42,403 nucleotides of DNA from Catenulispora pinisilvae (GTDB taxonomy: Bacteria > Actinomycetota > Actinomycetes > Streptomycetales > Catenulisporaceae), in contig NZ_JAAFZA010000075.1 of NCBI RefSeq assembly GCF_015356865.1, forward strand, positions 1 through 42,403, read 5' to 3'. Positions 16,558 to 25,113 of this stretch are shown here, piece by piece (position 1 is the stretch's first letter; every line of letters begins with the position of its first letter). Both the position numbers and the translations under genes were made by a program. The notes beneath the pieces are model-generated. The model was not told the origin of the DNA, ran no database searches, and saw only the letters and a program-made list of their open reading frames with translations.

Positions 16558-17601
16558 TTACGGACTCGTACAGGACAGGCTCTCCGGCTGTGCCGGAGCA
16601 GCCGTCTGGTTCGCGACGAAACCGAAGCTCGTGCTGGCCCCGGCCGCCAGTTGCGAGTCCCAGTCCGCCGATTTCATCGTCGCCAGCGACCCGGACTGCG
16701 ACAGCGTCCCGTTCCACGCGCTGACCACGGTCTCGCCGTCGGCCAGCACCCAGCCGACCGTCCACTTGTTCGTGGGTTTGTCGGTCGGATTCGTCACGGT
16801 GATCTGCCCCTGGAACCCGCCGTTCCAGGTGCTGGTCACCGAGTAGGTCGCCTGGCAGGGCACCGAGGGCGGCGGCGGGGCCGTCGCGCCGATGCCGGTC
16901 ACCTGGCCGGAACCGCCGTCGAACACCACGTCCGAGCAGCCGTAGAAGGTCTCGGGGCTGTCGGAGCGGGCCCAGACCGAGTAGATGATGTGGCGTCCGG
17001 TCTTGCCGGCCGGCAAGGTCGCGTTCCAGTCGTAGTAGCTCTGCAACGTCGCGACCGTGCCGGTGTTCGGCGGGTTCGTGATCGTCGAGAACGGCGTCGG
17101 CTCCAGGTCGGCCCACGTCAAGGGCTTGGTCTGGTCCCAACCGTCCTTGGTGATGTACAGGCTGAACGTCCCCGGGTGCGCGGCCCACCGGTTGTAGTCG
17201 ATGGTGATGTCGGCCCCGGCGGTCAGATGCGTGACCGGCCAGTCGGCGCTCACCTGATCGAACCCTGAGAAGTCGTAGTAGTTGCTGTTGCCGCTGCACA
17301 ACTTCCCGTCCGGGATGAAGCCGACGGTCCCGCCGCTGGTGGTACCGCTGCGGTTGCCCACCGCGAACCAGTTGTAGAGCGGGGTGGTGCCGCTGGTGGC
17401 CACCGCCGCCTGACAGGCCGGGTTCTGCGGGACGATCTGGCCGGTGGAGGTCAGGCCGTCCTCGTAGCAGAAGAACGTCCGGCTGCCGGGGATCATCATC
17501 GCACCGTGCGCCGAGGCCGTCGGCGCGAAACTGATGGTCCCGATCACGCCGGCCAGCGCGAGCAGCACGCCGGCCAGCTTCCTGGAGATCTTTCTCCTCA
17601 T
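16558..17601 (-). CDS. AA10 lytic polysaccharide monooxygenase with CBM2
   Basis: A 347-residue secreted copper monooxygenase that oxidatively cleaves crystalline cellulose (or chitin). Signal peptide 1-31 ends PTASA, exposing His at residue 32 as the mature N terminus (HGAMMIPGSRTF). The second histidine-brace residue is in RWAAHPGTF (H142), and FYGCSDVVFDGG carries the usual axial Phe. A short Pro linker leads to a CBM2 (about 249-347). CBM2 and overall form resemble the cellulose-active streptomycete enzymes more than chitin-active ones. ATG at 17601 has AAAAGG upstream; a GTG 18 nt further out is less likely. It leads the five-gene secreted run, divergent from the expansin-like gene. Confidence 0.95.
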   Translation of the reverse strand: MRRKISRKLAGVLLALAGVIGTISFAPTASAHGAMMIPGSRTFFCYEDGLTSTGQIVPQNPACQAAVATSGTTPLYNWFAVGNRSGTTSGGTVGFIPDGKLCSGNSNYYDFSGFDQVSADWPVTHLTAGADITIDYNRWAAHPGTFSLYITKDGWDQTKPLTWADLEPTPFSTITNPPNTGTVATLQSYYDWNATLPAGKTGRHIIYSVWARSDSPETFYGCSDVVFDGGSGQVTGIGATAPPPPSVPCQATYSVTSTWNGGFQGQITVTNPTDKPTNKWTVGWVLADGETVVSAWNGTLSQSGSLATMKSADWDSQLAAGASTSFGFVANQTAAPAQPESLSCTSP

Positions 17602-17783
17602 ATCGTTCGCCTTTTCCACAGATGTGGCGGACTGTGTCGGGCGGAGCGTAGCTCTGTGGAGCCGGACGGTCGGGCCAGGAGCGGAGCCGGGGCCGGGCCC
17701 GGATCCGCGCCAGGACGCCGAACGGGCATGTCAGAGCCCGGATGGGAGCCGGCGGACGGAGCGCGCGAAGCGCAGGGTTCTGC

Positions 17784-17792
17784 GAAAGTTTC
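17784..17792. promoter_or_regulatory. GAAAGTTTC motif in the LPMO/expansin divergent region
   Basis: GAAA-G-TTTC is a short inverted repeat in the 305-bp gap between the two divergent secreted-protein genes. The same nonamer recurs at 22304 upstream of the GH62 gene, in each case as GCGAAAGTTTCA, 12 identical bases. Similar boxes have been described upstream of streptomycete xylanase genes (from memory). Apart from this, 17602-17906 shows no clear promoter or gene. Confidence 0.5.
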
Positions 17793-17906
17793 ACGGGACG
17801 GCACCTGTGACCAGCGGCAGCCTCGCAGGGCTTTGACGCTGTTCGAACGTCCGGCGGACCATCTCACTACGCCACAGCCCAGACCCGACCGAAGGGAGCC
17901 GCCCCC

Positions 17907-19292
17907 GTGCGCCACACCAGACCGGCATCACCGTCCAACCGCCGCCGCACGACCGTGCGCACCGCCGTGGCGGCGACCGCCGCCCCGCTCGTCGCGCTCA
18001 CCGCCGCGCTGCTCGGCAGCCCCGCGCAGGCGCTCGGCGTCGGCGGCACGTCGTCGCCGGTGACCGGCAACGCGACCCACTTCGACGGGCTCGGCGCGCC
18101 CTACGGGGGCTGCGGGATGCCGCAGGCGAACCTGGACTCGCAGGACTTCATCGCGCTCAACGTCTTCAACACCCCGGGGAACTACGGCCCGTTCCCACGC
18201 CCGGTGCCGCCGGCGCAGGCCGGCATCCTCGGCATGTTCGACAACGGCCTGAACTGCGGCCGCTGGGTGAAGGTCACCATCGGCGACTTCTGCACCGGCA
18301 CCAACGACGGCGCGCAGAACGAGCCCTTCTGCCGCAACGGATCGTGGATCGCGGACAAGTACAACGGCGCGACGCTGAACATGCTGGTCGCCGACAGCTG
18401 CGCCGACTCCAACGCCTGGTGCCGCGACGACCCGTACCACGTCGACCTGCACACCGACTCGATCAACCGCTTCCAGCTGAACGGCACCGCGGTCGGGGAC
18501 CTGCTGGACCACTGGAACAACCGCCAGGTGAGCTGGCAGTTCATCAACGCGCCGGGCTACAGCGGCGACATAGACATCGGCTTCCTGCAGGGCGCACAGG
18601 TGTACTGGCCCGCGATCTCGGTGTCGCACCTGGCCAACGGCATCCACGGCGTGCAGTACCTGTCGGCGAGCGGGACCTGGGTCTCGGCGACGATGGACAG
18701 CGACATGGGCCAGGCGTACATCATCGGGCCGACCGCCGCCGCCGGCTCCGGCTACCAGATCCGCGTCACCGACGCCTCGGACAACCTCATCAACGGCGGT
18801 CAGGTCTACAGCTTCTCGCTGCCGTCGTCGTGCGGGAGCGACTGCACCGCCGCCTATACGCAGGTCCCGTACACGACTTCGCCCGGCTCGGGACCGAGTT
18901 CGCCGAGCTCGAGCCCCAGCTCCACGCCGAGCTCGCCGCCCAGCTCACCATCCAGTTCGCCGCCCAGTTCGCCGTCCAGCTCCGGTGCCGCCGGGGACTG
19001 CACGGTGACCTCTTCGGTGACCGGTTCCTGGTCGACCGGCTACCAGCTCGCCTTCACCGTCACCGACACCGGCACGGTGGCCATGCCCGACTGGGCGGTG
19101 CGCTTCGCGTTCGCGGGCTCGCAGACCGTCGCGAACGCCTGGAACGTGACCGCGAGCCAATCAGCTCAGGCGGTGACGGCCGACTCCGCGTCGTACAACG
19201 GGGCCTTGGCACCCGGGGCGTCGACATCGTGGGGCATGACCGTCAACGGAGCGAACCAGCCGCTCAGCGGCCTGACGTGCGGCGCACCCTGA
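17907..19292 (+). CDS. Secreted expansin-like protein with CBM2
   Basis: A 461-residue protein: long basic Sec signal peptide (to about 42, AQA), a double-psi-beta-barrel domain (about 48-195) with GNATHFDG, GGCGMP, CGRWVKVTI and the expansin/GH45-like DPYHVDLHTDSINRF, a second beta domain (about 200-310) like the expansin D2 or CBM63, a Ser/Pro linker, and a C-terminal CBM2 (about 362-461). Bacterial expansins loosen wall polymers without hydrolysis. GTG at 17907 follows GAAGGGAG at good spacing. It is transcribed alone, divergent from the LPMO operon, so the two non-hydrolytic loosening proteins probably share regulation. Function on cellulose is inferred from modules; no catalytic base typical of active GH45 can be confirmed. 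Confidence 0.87.
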   Translation: MRHTRPASPSNRRRTTVRTAVAATAAPLVALTAALLGSPAQALGVGGTSSPVTGNATHFDGLGAPYGGCGMPQANLDSQDFIALNVFNTPGNYGPFPRPVPPAQAGILGMFDNGLNCGRWVKVTIGDFCTGTNDGAQNEPFCRNGSWIADKYNGATLNMLVADSCADSNAWCRDDPYHVDLHTDSINRFQLNGTAVGDLLDHWNNRQVSWQFINAPGYSGDIDIGFLQGAQVYWPAISVSHLANGIHGVQYLSASGTWVSATMDSDMGQAYIIGPTAAAGSGYQIRVTDASDNLINGGQVYSFSLPSSCGSDCTAAYTQVPYTTSPGSGPSSPSSSPSSTPSSPPSSPSSSPPSSPSSSGAAGDCTVTSSVTGSWSTGYQLAFTVTDTGTVAMPDWAVRFAFAGSQTVANAWNVTASQSAQAVTADSASYNGALAPGASTSWGMTVNGANQPLSGLTCGAP

Positions 19293-19323
19293 GTGTCCTG
19301 GCACTCGGAAGTAAAAGCGCCAC

Positions 19324-19365
19324 GCCGGTCGGCGGGCTCGGCTCTCGCCTAGCCCGCCGACCGGC
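19324..19365. terminator. Strong bidirectional terminator
   Basis: Perfect 15-bp inverted repeat (GCCGGTCGGCGGGCT at 19324-19338 with its complement at 19351-19365) and a 12-nt loop, between the convergent expansin-like and GH11 genes. Confidence 0.9.
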
Positions 19366-19403
19366 CGCGCGTCAGGGCAACCGGTCGAGACCGGCTTCCG
19401 CTC

Positions 19404-20519
19404 TCACCCCAACGTCCATTGTTGGTTGGAGGCGCCGCTACAGGTCCACAACTGGGCCAGGGCGCCGTTCGCGGTACTCGCCCCGCTCACGTCCAGACAG
19501 AGCCCTGACTGCACGCCGGTGACGGTGCCGTTCGAGTTGACGTTCCACTGTTGGTTCGCGCCGCCGTTGCACGACCACGTCTCCACCTTGGTGCCCGGCG
19601 ACGTCTGGTTGTCGTAGGCGTCCAGGCACAGGGTGGTCCCGTTCATGGTGACGGTCAGCTGACCGGACGAGGTGCGGGTCCAGGTCTGGTTCGCGCCGCC
19701 GGAGCAGGAGTAGATCTGCGGCTGCGTGCCCGCTGTCGTCGAGGAGTTGGGGACGTCCAGGCACTTGCCGGCGCCGACCGCGTGCAGCGCGCCTGTTGTG
19801 CCGCCTCCTCCCCCGCCACCGCCGCCGCCACCCGATGAATCGAGGGTGATGTTGGAGTTGCCGCTGCTCTGGTATCCCTCGGTGGCCAGGATCATGTAGT
19901 TGAACTGGCCCATGTTCATGCCGTGGCTGGCCCAGGCGTCGAAGAAGTTGCCGGTGGTGATGGTGCCGCCGGTGCGCTGGGACTGCCGGACCGCCCAGTA
20001 CTGGTTGAACGTCGCCGTACCGATGATGGAGGGGGCGTTGTACCGGGTCGTCTCGTAGATGTCGTAGGTGCCGCCGTCGCTGGAGACCGTGCCCATGTAG
20101 TTGCCGGTGGGCCGGTAGCTGCCCCAGTTGTCGGTGATGTAGTACTCGACCAGCGGGTTGGTGGTCCAGCCGTACAGCGACAGGTAGCCGTTGCCGGACG
20201 GGTTGAAGCTGCCGGAGTAGGTCACCGTCCGGCGACCGCCGGTGCTCCAGCCCTCGCCGGCGACGAAGTTGCCGGCGTTGCTCCACGAGGTGCTGTAGTT
20301 CCCGCCGGAACCGAACGTCATGCAGGCCGATCCGCTGCCCTCGGTCCAGAACGAGTAGTAGTAGCCGTTGTTGCTACCGGTCTGGCTGGAGCAGGTGGTG
20401 GAGGCGCTGGCTGTGCTCGGCAGGAAGATCCCGAAGGCCGCCAGCAGCACCACGCACAGAGTCGTCAGCAGCCCTCTGCGACGGGTGCGGTCCTTCAGGG
20501 GTGGTGGGTTGTGGTTCAT
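19404..20519 (-). CDS. GH11 endo-1,4-beta-xylanase with CBM13
   Basis: A 371-residue secreted xylanase. The signal peptide (1 to about 40, STASA) is followed by a complete GH11 jelly roll (about 41-228) with [11 protein letters not shown], the nucleophile in PLVEYYI (E125) and the acid/base in [10 protein letters not shown] (E214). A linker of eleven Gly joins it to a three-lobed CBM13 (about 241-371) with [26 protein letters not shown] and [13 protein letters not shown]. Oddity: the thumb tip reads PSIIGT where most GH11 have PSI(D/E)GT, so the acidic residue is Ile. It is the only secreted enzyme here using CBM13 rather than CBM2. ATG at 20519 has GAAAGGA. It cleaves xylan backbones; the GH62 next door removes arabinose branches. 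Confidence 0.96.
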   Translation of the reverse strand: MNHNPPPLKDRTRRRGLLTTLCVVLLAAFGIFLPSTASASTTCSSQTGSNNGYYYSFWTEGSGSACMTFGSGGNYSTSWSNAGNFVAGEGWSTGGRRTVTYSGSFNPSGNGYLSLYGWTTNPLVEYYITDNWGSYRPTGNYMGTVSSDGGTYDIYETTRYNAPSIIGTATFNQYWAVRQSQRTGGTITTGNFFDAWASHGMNMGQFNYMILATEGYQSSGNSNITLDSSGGGGGGGGGGGTTGALHAVGAGKCLDVPNSSTTAGTQPQIYSCSGGANQTWTRTSSGQLTVTMNGTTLCLDAYDNQTSPGTKVETWSCNGGANQQWNVNSNGTVTGVQSGLCLDVSGASTANGALAQLWTCSGASNQQWTLG

Positions 20520-20579
20520 CGCCGTCCTTTCGTGTCGTCCCCCGTCCTTCGTCCTTCCGCCTCATCCGCCTCTTCCGGT

Positions 20580-22088
20580 TCAGCAGGTGGAGTCGGTCTG
20601 TGTCGCCAACCCGATGCGCCAGGGCAGCAGGTTGTAGCTCTGGTTCGCGGACGGGTCCTTGCCCTGGTAGAGGTACTGCAAGTGGCAGGGGCTGATGGTG
20701 ACCGTCTGGTCGTAGTTGCTGCGGATCGCCTCGCCGCTGCTGAGGTCCTGCGTCCAGGGCGTCCCGCTGAAGGTGGTGTTGGAGGCGGCCAGGAACGGGT
20801 TCGACTGCGTGGCGGCCAGCGGGGTCCAGGATCCGGTGAGGCTGTCGGAGGTCCAGGAGTGGAACAGCCGGTGGCCGTCTGAGCCGATGGCCTCGACGAC
20901 CATCAGGTAGGTGCTCGACCCGTCGACCTTGTAGACGTTGTCGGCCTCGAACATGTCGTACTTGTTCGGCGCGGAGGCGGCGATGACGGTGTTGCTCCCA
21001 TTGCCGAACCCATTGGGGAACTGCGAGATGGCACTTGTCGAGCGGTAGATGTGCCCGTTGTCGTCGGCGGAGAACAGGTCGCAGTTCGCTGAATCACAGA
21101 TGACCCAGCTGTCGACCCAGTAGCCGCCGCCGATGTTCTGCTGGATGATCGACGGCATCCCGTTGCTGTAGAAGCTGTGCGGCGCGCTCCAGCCGGCCGG
21201 GTTGCCGATGTCGGGGTTGGTCGAGTACCCGATGTTCGAACCTGTCTGGTAGGTCAGGTACCACAGCTTCTGCGGGGCGAAGTAGAAGACCATCGGCGCC
21301 GTCTTATAGCCGCCCCCGATCGGCGTGGTGTCCAGGTAGGTCAACGGCGCCGAGGCGGCCTGCGACCAGTCGGTGAAGCTGGTCTGGGCCATGCCGTAGT
21401 TCCCGTTCGAGTCCACGGTGGACATCAGCACGTACCAGCGGTTGTCGTAGAAGACGACCGACGGGTCCTTCACCGCGATGATGTTGTGCGTGGCATCGGA
21501 CTTCGGGCTGATCAGGATGCCGCTGGAGCTCCAGCGGAAGCTGCTCGGCAGCGAGCCGCCGGGACTGCTCGGGGTCGTGGACGGAGTGCTCGACGGGCTC
21601 GTCGGCGGCGTGGTTGAGGGCGTGGTCGGAGGCGTGGTTGAGGGCGTCGTCGGAGGCGTGGTCGGCGGCGGCTGCGAGCCTTCGCAGGAGACACCGTTGA
21701 GTGCGAAGTCCGTCGGGACCGGATTGCTGCCGGTCCACGTTCCGTTGAACCCCAGGCTCACGCTGCCGCCAGAGGGGATGGACCCGTTGTAAGCGGCGTT
21801 GGCGACACTCACCTGCCCACCGGACTGGGTGACGTTCCCGTTCCACAGCTGGGTGACGGTCTGCCCGGCCCCGAACGACCACGTCAGCTGCCAGGACGTC
21901 ACCGGATCCCCCTGGTCGGTGACGCTGATCCCCGCGTTGAATCCGCCCGCCCACTGGCTCGACACGGTGTAGTCGACCTGGCATCCGGCGGCGGCCCGGG
22001 CGGCGGTCGTGGCGACCGCCACTCCCGCGACGGCGAGGCCGGTCGCCACAACGGCGGCGAGCGCCGCGCGACGGTCGAAGAGGCTCAT
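20580..22088 (-). CDS. GH62 alpha-L-arabinofuranosidase with N-terminal CBM2
   Basis: A 502-residue secreted enzyme releasing arabinose from arabinoxylan. Signal peptide 1 to about 34, CBM2 (about 35-136), a Thr/Pro linker (140-178), then the GH62 five-bladed propeller. Catalytic landmarks are the general base in AVKDPSVVF (D208), GGYKTAPMVFYF (260-270) and the general acid in MFEADNVYK (E381). It ends LLPWRIGLATQTD, typical of the family. ATG at 22088 with AAGGAG about 10 nt upstream gives an immediate signal peptide, so the 20 extra upstream codons are dropped. The gap to GH11 is 60 nt, so the two may be cotranscribed as a xylan-debranching pair. Confidence 0.96.
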   Translation of the reverse strand: MSLFDRRAALAAVVATGLAVAGVAVATTAARAAAGCQVDYTVSSQWAGGFNAGISVTDQGDPVTSWQLTWSFGAGQTVTQLWNGNVTQSGGQVSVANAAYNGSIPSGGSVSLGFNGTWTGSNPVPTDFALNGVSCEGSQPPPTTPPTTPSTTPPTTPSTTPPTSPSSTPSTTPSSPGGSLPSSFRWSSSGILISPKSDATHNIIAVKDPSVVFYDNRWYVLMSTVDSNGNYGMAQTSFTDWSQAASAPLTYLDTTPIGGGYKTAPMVFYFAPQKLWYLTYQTGSNIGYSTNPDIGNPAGWSAPHSFYSNGMPSIIQQNIGGGYWVDSWVICDSANCDLFSADDNGHIYRSTSAISQFPNGFGNGSNTVIAASAPNKYDMFEADNVYKVDGSSTYLMVVEAIGSDGHRLFHSWTSDSLTGSWTPLAATQSNPFLAASNTTFSGTPWTQDLSSGEAIRSNYDQTVTISPCHLQYLYQGKDPSANQSYNLLPWRIGLATQTDSTC

Positions 22089-22303
22089 GGGCACACACTC
22101 CTTGCAGACCCTCGATGGAGATGGGATCACTCGACCCGGTGTCGGCATGCCGCACCAGTGGTGAAGCTGTCACGAACCTTCGGCAGCCTCAAGGACTCAC
22201 CCGTGCGCCCAGGCTCTCAACAGCCCCCGGATCATGCCATTGAAATGCGACGACTCGCAGTTTCGCAGCCCTCGAACGAGCCGGCACCCGTCCGGCGCCC
22301 GGC

Positions 22304-22312
22304 GAAAGTTTC
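22304..22312. promoter_or_regulatory. GAAAGTTTC motif upstream of GH62
   Basis: The same nonamer as at 17784, inside an identical 12-base GCGAAAGTTTCA, 216 bp before the GH62 start. The gap 22089-22466 otherwise shows no gene or clear promoter hexamers. Confidence 0.5.
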
Positions 22313-22466
22313 AATGCCTTCCGGGATTCGGACATCCCATGGATCGCCGCGGATTTCCTGATCGAGGCGGCAGCCTCCAGCGCGGGCCAGACCACAAGAG
22401 ATCAATCGCTTCCGGCGGCGCCACGATTCCGTCCAAGCGCCATCACGGCGCTGTTAACGTGCTTCC

Positions 22467-23187
22467 ATGACAGAAACGGCGACGCTGGCCGGCCTGCGCG
22501 ACGCCGCGGCGATCCTCTCGATCGAGCACCAGATGCACCTTGAGGACGTGCTCGGCGACGACCTCGAAATGGAGGTCTCGCTGGATGAGCCGCGGTTCGA
22601 GTTCTTCGGGCGGCACCCGATCGTCTGCGACCGCGTCCACCTGCTCGGCCTCGCCGCTCCCGCCTCCGCTGTCTGGGAGTGGGTTTGGGCGAACCCGGCG
22701 TCGGAGGAGAGGTTCCCGAAGTCGTTGACCGAGCTGGCGGGATCGTTGCGCGAGATCGGGGACCGGGACGGTATCGCCGAACTGGCCGAGCCGGAGGTCG
22801 CGTTCGCGGCGCTGCCGGGCTCGCCGACCCACCCGGGCCGAGGCGGCCAACGTCCTCGTCGACGCCGCCAAAGTCCTGACGGGCCACTGGACCTCCTACG
22901 TCAACAGCTACGACGGCGCCACCCGGTTCGCCTTCCTCCTGGAACACCCGGATCTGGAACTGCCGCCGCCCAGCTGGGCCGGCACCGGACGCGCGATCGA
23001 GTGGGCGCTCAGCCGGATCCCGATGACCGACCAGCGCCGGGCGCTGCGCGCCTACGCCGAACTGCGCCGGGTCGGCGAATGGCACAACCCCGATCCGAGC
23101 AGGGCACAGCTCGTCGGGCCGGACTTCAAAGCGGTCTTCCACTTCGGCCAGGACAATAGGGTCATTCGCGTGGAGGCCCAGTCTTAG
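22467..23187 (+). pseudogene. DUF6882-like protein, disrupted by a frameshift
   Basis: From the ATG at 22467 the frame encodes about 120 residues ending VAFAALPGSPT, including VWEWVWANPASEE, the hallmark Trp-rich stretch I associate with DUF6882. At about 22825-22833 (CCGACCCACCCGGG) coding sense jumps by +1 into a second frame, TRAEAANVLVDAAKVLTGHW (from 22831), which runs to a TAG at 23185-23187 and ends FHFGQDNRVIRVEAQS. Together they would make about 239 residues; without a shift the frame continues as arginine-rich nonsense. One extra base in the C-rich run, or loss of two, would explain it. Either genuine inactivation or a sequencing error is possible. It stands alone between two sugar clusters; function unknown. 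Confidence 0.75.
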
Positions 23188-23326
23188 GCCGTCTGGAGCC
23201 ATGTTCACGTGGCGCGGTCGGCTCGGGAGAAGTACGCCTTGTCTGCGGCCACGCTGACCAGCGACAGGTCAACCTGGCCACGCGCAGCAGCCTCGGAGCT
23301 CATCGCGTTCATCAGCGCGGCCGGCC

Positions 23327-25060
23327 CTAAGCACCCCTGCGCGATTCGTCAGCGGCGGCGAGGATCAGGTAGGCGCTGGCCGTCCAGGTGTAGGCACGAT
23401 CGCGCAGGCCGGTGCCGGACAGGGCATCGAAGTTCTCTGCGAAGCCCGACTTCTCGCACAGCGTGCGGAAGCGGCTGCTCACCTCGTCGGCGAGGTCGGT
23501 GAAGCCGGCGCGGCGGAGTCCGTCCTCGATCAGGATGGTCGAGGGGGCCCAGATGGGGCCGCGCCAGTAGCCGTCGGCTTCGTAGTGTTCCGACGAGGGG
23601 CGTTCAGTGGCCGGGCCGTACTGCGTGAGGTGGGCTTCGATGTCGCGGGCCAGGGTGTCCCGGACGTCCGCGGGCAAGGCATCGCCCAGGACGATCGCCA
23701 TCAGGTCCAGCAGGCTCGTGCCGGCCGTGGCCCGCCCGGTCGCCGCGCCGCGGGCCACGAACCGGCCGCCGCGCCACAGCTCCTTCAGCATCGCGGCACT
23801 CACTTCCTCGCGATGGTGCTTCCAGAGGTCGGCGTCGTCGGGGAGGTCCAACTCCTCGGCGAGCTCGGCGAGCCGGTCGAGTTGGAGGATCAGGAAGGCG
23901 GCCAGATCCGAGGTCTGGACGACGCGGTCGGCGTCGAAAGTGGTCGCGTTGTCCCAGCCGCTGTCGTTGCCGTGTTGGTAGTGCGGCAGGGCTTGGCCGG
24001 GGACCCGGCGTGCGGACAGCCAGAAGCGAGTCCACGCCGACAGCTTGTCGTAGATGTCCGTGAGCTCGGCGCGGCTCAGTTCGCGCGGCGACATCTCGCG
24101 CAGATGTCCCAGGGCCCAGCCGTGGATCGGCGGCTTGACGTAGTTGTAGAGCACCTCGGAGTGCGTCACCGAGTCCGGGAGCGCGCCGCTCTCGTCCTGG
24201 TGGTCGAACGGGATCTGGAACTGGCTCCACGCCAGCTCCGGAGCGCCGGCCGCCAGGGCGATGGCGTTGAAGCAGTGGTCCCAGCTCCAGACCTTGTCCA
24301 TCCAGTGCTTGGACATCAGGACGCCGGGCCGGGACAGGAATCCGGCCGGGCGGACGGTCGCCGACCACAGGACGTAGGCGGCCAGTTCCGCGGCCGGGGT
24401 GTCGGCGGTGCGCCAGGGGGCGATCGCGTCCACGAACTCTGTGAACCTCGTCGCGGCGGTCTTCACGACGCCGTCGAAAGCAGCGCCGCCGCGGTAGCGC
24501 GGCCGGGCGCTGTCGAACTCCTCGACCGCGATCTCCCAGGCCCGGTCGGTGGGCAACTGGAGGCCGCGTTCGGCGGTGCCCAGGGCTTGGAGCCCGAAGA
24601 TCTCGACGGGCTCCCCCAGCAGCATGGTGATCCGATAGCGGCGTCCGGTCTGGTACAGGGTGAAGATGTAGGACCCGTCGACCGGATCGCGGTAGAAGTA
24701 GGGTCCGCTGAACGGGGTGAGCGTCGGATCGGCGGCGCTCAGGCGAAGGCCCAGGCCCGTGCCGTCGCCCTTTATCCGCACCGTGTCATCGGTCTCGTAG
24801 ACGAGTTCGAGCACGGAGGCCTGCCGGGTCCAGGCCAGCCTGGCCGGCGTGGCAAGGACGGTCGCCTCGACCCGGGAGCCGGATGAATCGGTCGGTGTGA
24901 AGCGCAGGACCGGGTGCATTCCGTTCTGATGGGAGACGAGGTGGAGGTCGGCGGCGTAGGTGGCCTCGGCGATCACCGGCGATATGCCGAACCATGATCC
25001 GTGGTGGCTGAACGGGATGTCGCGGACGTCGAACGTCGGAAGGGCACCGGCGATGGTCAT
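23327..25060 (-). CDS. GH63-like glucosidase (mannosylglycerate-hydrolase/alpha-glucosidase type), cytoplasmic
   Basis: A 577-residue protein without a signal peptide. After an N-terminal beta domain (to about 215) comes an (alpha/alpha)6 barrel with MDKVWSWDHCFNAIALA (254-270), HQDESGALPDS (287-297), HYQHGNDSGWDNATTFD (360-376) and ADGYWRGPIWAPS, signatures of bacterial GH63 and related GH37/amylo-alpha-1,6-glucosidase enzymes. Acidic catalytic residues lie within these motifs, but I do not assign them individually. ATG at 25060 is chosen at the start of homology, with AGAAAGA upstream; the frame stays open far upstream into the permease region. It follows two permeases by 53 nt and likely splits the imported alpha-glucoside or similar glycoside inside the cell. 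Confidence 0.85.
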   Translation of the reverse strand: MTIAGALPTFDVRDIPFSHHGSWFGISPVIAEATYAADLHLVSHQNGMHPVLRFTPTDSSGSRVEATVLATPARLAWTRQASVLELVYETDDTVRIKGDGTGLGLRLSAADPTLTPFSGPYFYRDPVDGSYIFTLYQTGRRYRITMLLGEPVEIFGLQALGTAERGLQLPTDRAWEIAVEEFDSARPRYRGGAAFDGVVKTAATRFTEFVDAIAPWRTADTPAAELAAYVLWSATVRPAGFLSRPGVLMSKHWMDKVWSWDHCFNAIALAAGAPELAWSQFQIPFDHQDESGALPDSVTHSEVLYNYVKPPIHGWALGHLREMSPRELSRAELTDIYDKLSAWTRFWLSARRVPGQALPHYQHGNDSGWDNATTFDADRVVQTSDLAAFLILQLDRLAELAEELDLPDDADLWKHHREEVSAAMLKELWRGGRFVARGAATGRATAGTSLLDLMAIVLGDALPADVRDTLARDIEAHLTQYGPATERPSSEHYEADGYWRGPIWAPSTILIEDGLRRAGFTDLADEVSSRFRTLCEKSGFAENFDALSGTGLRDRAYTWTASAYLILAAADESRRGA

Positions 25061-25113
25061 AGTGGTCTTTCTGTGAACGGTGTGCGGGCGGCGCTGCGTC
25101 GGCGGACTGCGGA

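Noticed and set aside
21590..21670. Repetitive DNA in the GH62 gene that might look like a CRISPR or minisatellite
   Set aside because: It encodes the Thr/Pro linker between CBM2 and the catalytic domain; there are no spacers or cas genes.
23203..23326. Minus-strand mini-ORF MNAMSSEAAARGQVDLSLVS, possible transposase scrap
   Set aside because: The VDLSLVSV stretch weakly recalls IS5-type transposases, but it is about 35 codons, lacks catalytic residues and has no repeats around it. Not strong enough to call.
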